This document shows, in pieces, positions 63,412 to 64,000 of a DNA stretch of 64,000 nucleotides (positions within the stretch are counted from its first letter, which is position 1; each line of letters begins with the position of its first letter). The notes under the pieces are model-generated. The model was not told the DNA's origin. It did not search any database and was given only the letters and a program-made list of their open reading frames with translations. This DNA comes from Acetobacterium woodii DSM 1030 (GTDB lineage Bacteria > Bacillota > Clostridia > Eubacteriales > Eubacteriaceae). Both the position numbers and the translations under genes were made by a program. The DNA is taken from contig NC_016894.1 of the NCBI RefSeq assembly GCF_000247605.1, positions 1,787,732 to 1,851,731 of the forward strand. Reading direction: 5' to 3'.

Positions 63412-64000
63412 TTGAAATATTTAAAAGGTTTTGGTGCGTACTTGCTTATTTTTATGATTTTGATTGGTGTTATTGGCTTTAATGCACTAAATGAAAAGCC
63501 GCAAAGTATGGATTACTCGCAGTTATTAACCGAAATTGAGGCGGGAAATGTTAAGAGTATCGCGCTTGAAAGTAATACCGCTACCATTGAATTGAACCAA
63601 GCTTTTGATGCAAATAGTGGAAATACAAAATATTCGGTAACGATTCCGCCAGACATTACCTCGGCTTCGGAACGTTTTACGCAGGCATTAGATAATAACT
63701 TGATTACAACCTATAGCATTACGCAGCCGTGGCAGGCACCGTGGTGGTTAATGTTAGTACCAACGGCTATTTTTATCATCATGATAGCAGTTTGGCTTGG
63801 TGCCAGCCAGAAACAGCAAAATGGCGGAATGGGCGGAAATCGAGCAATGGCATTTGGCAAAAGTAAGGCAAAAATGTCAGTTGATGGGCAGAATAAAGTA
63901 AATTTTGCTAATGTTGCCGGAGCCGATGAAGAAAAAGAAGAACTGGCAGAAATTGTCGAATTTTTGAAGGCTCCCAAAAAATTTGTTGATCTGGGTGCTA
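63412..64000 (+). CDS. ftsH: ATP-dependent zinc metalloprotease FtsH, N-terminal part (3' end outside window)
   Basis: Start TTG at 63412 behind AAGGAGG (7-base spacing). TM1 about 6-25, the FtsH extracellular domain ([20 protein letters not shown] ... [11 protein letters not shown]), TM2 about 105-125, a glycine-rich linker, then [20 protein letters not shown] and [13 protein letters not shown], the typical entry to the AAA+ domain. The window ends before the Walker motifs and HExxH protease site. FtsH degrades membrane and regulatory proteins. A frame on the opposite strand here is a shadow. Confidence 0.95.
   Translation, partial: MKYLKGFGAYLLIFMILIGVIGFNALNEKPQSMDYSQLLTEIEAGNVKSIALESNTATIELNQAFDANSGNTKYSVTIPPDITSASERFTQALDNNLITTYSITQPWQAPWWLMLVPTAIFIIMIAVWLGASQKQQNGGMGGNRAMAFGKSKAKMSVDGQNKVNFANVAGADEEKEELAEIVEFLKAPKKFVDLGA

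Overview
The window is low-GC Firmicute DNA. It most likely comes from an acetogen of the Eubacteriaceae, and Acetobacterium is my best guess. The reasons are corrinoid proteins and corrinoid/tetrahydrofolate methyltransferases typical of methyl-group-using acetogens, clostridial ChW cell-surface repeats, butyrate kinase, and many AGGAGG ribosome sites with some TTG starts. The genus is inferred, not proven. No rRNA, tRNA, CRISPR array, prophage or transposase gene was seen.

Layout. 1-8.5 kb: the tail of a Crp/Fnr regulator, then a methyl-transfer locus with two UroD-fold (MtaA/CmuA-like) proteins, a corrinoid protein, two paralogous GPH/MFS transporters and a TetR regulator. 9-15 kb: a DUF4349 lipoprotein, a small MetH-activation-domain-like protein, a SNF2 helicase and a metallophosphoesterase. 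15-19 kb: MarR regulator, ArsA/Get3-like ATPase, 78-aa protein, second ArsA-like ATPase. 19-26 kb: a secreted papain-fold/ChW protein with a displaced catalytic cysteine, butyrate kinase, an M29 aminopeptidase, and a soluble chemoreceptor fused to a PhnD-like binding domain. 26-33 kb: a manganese (yybP-ykoY) riboswitch with terminator in front of a SERCA-type P-type ATPase, a decayed sensor gene, an ECF sigma operon ending in a bactofilin-like membrane protein, and an Lrp regulator. 33-58 kb is a signalling region: four large membrane chemoreceptors, a solute-binding lipoprotein/EAL receptor/PdxA operon, a PII-like protein with a CPA2 antiporter, a GGDEF-EAL protein, and a dynamin-like GTPase behind a fluoride riboswitch. 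58-64 kb: LysR regulator, siroheme-type reductase, ketopantoate-reductase-like protein, corrinoid protein plus methyl-THF methyltransferase, TetR, and the start of ftsH.

Four observations stand out. (1) A textbook crcB-type fluoride riboswitch, with an overlapping intrinsic terminator, precedes a bacterial dynamin-like GTPase rather than a fluoride exporter. (2) A 171-bp non-coding element with terminal inverted repeats occurs four times (one copy truncated). One copy sits between perfect 10-bp direct repeats inside the 3' end of a chemoreceptor gene; conceptual excision restores an in-frame C-terminal tail shared with the neighbouring receptors. (3) Copies of that element differ by inversion of the core relative to the arms. 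(4) A second receptor has the same tail just downstream but out of frame, so two of the four membrane receptors here have lost it independently.

How the genes may work together (inference): the two methyl-transfer loci are incomplete in complementary ways. The first has a candidate substrate:corrinoid methyltransferase, corrinoid protein and importers; the second has a corrinoid protein and a methyl-THF enzyme. Neither carries a recognisable ferredoxin-type reductive activator, so they must rely on each other or on genes elsewhere.
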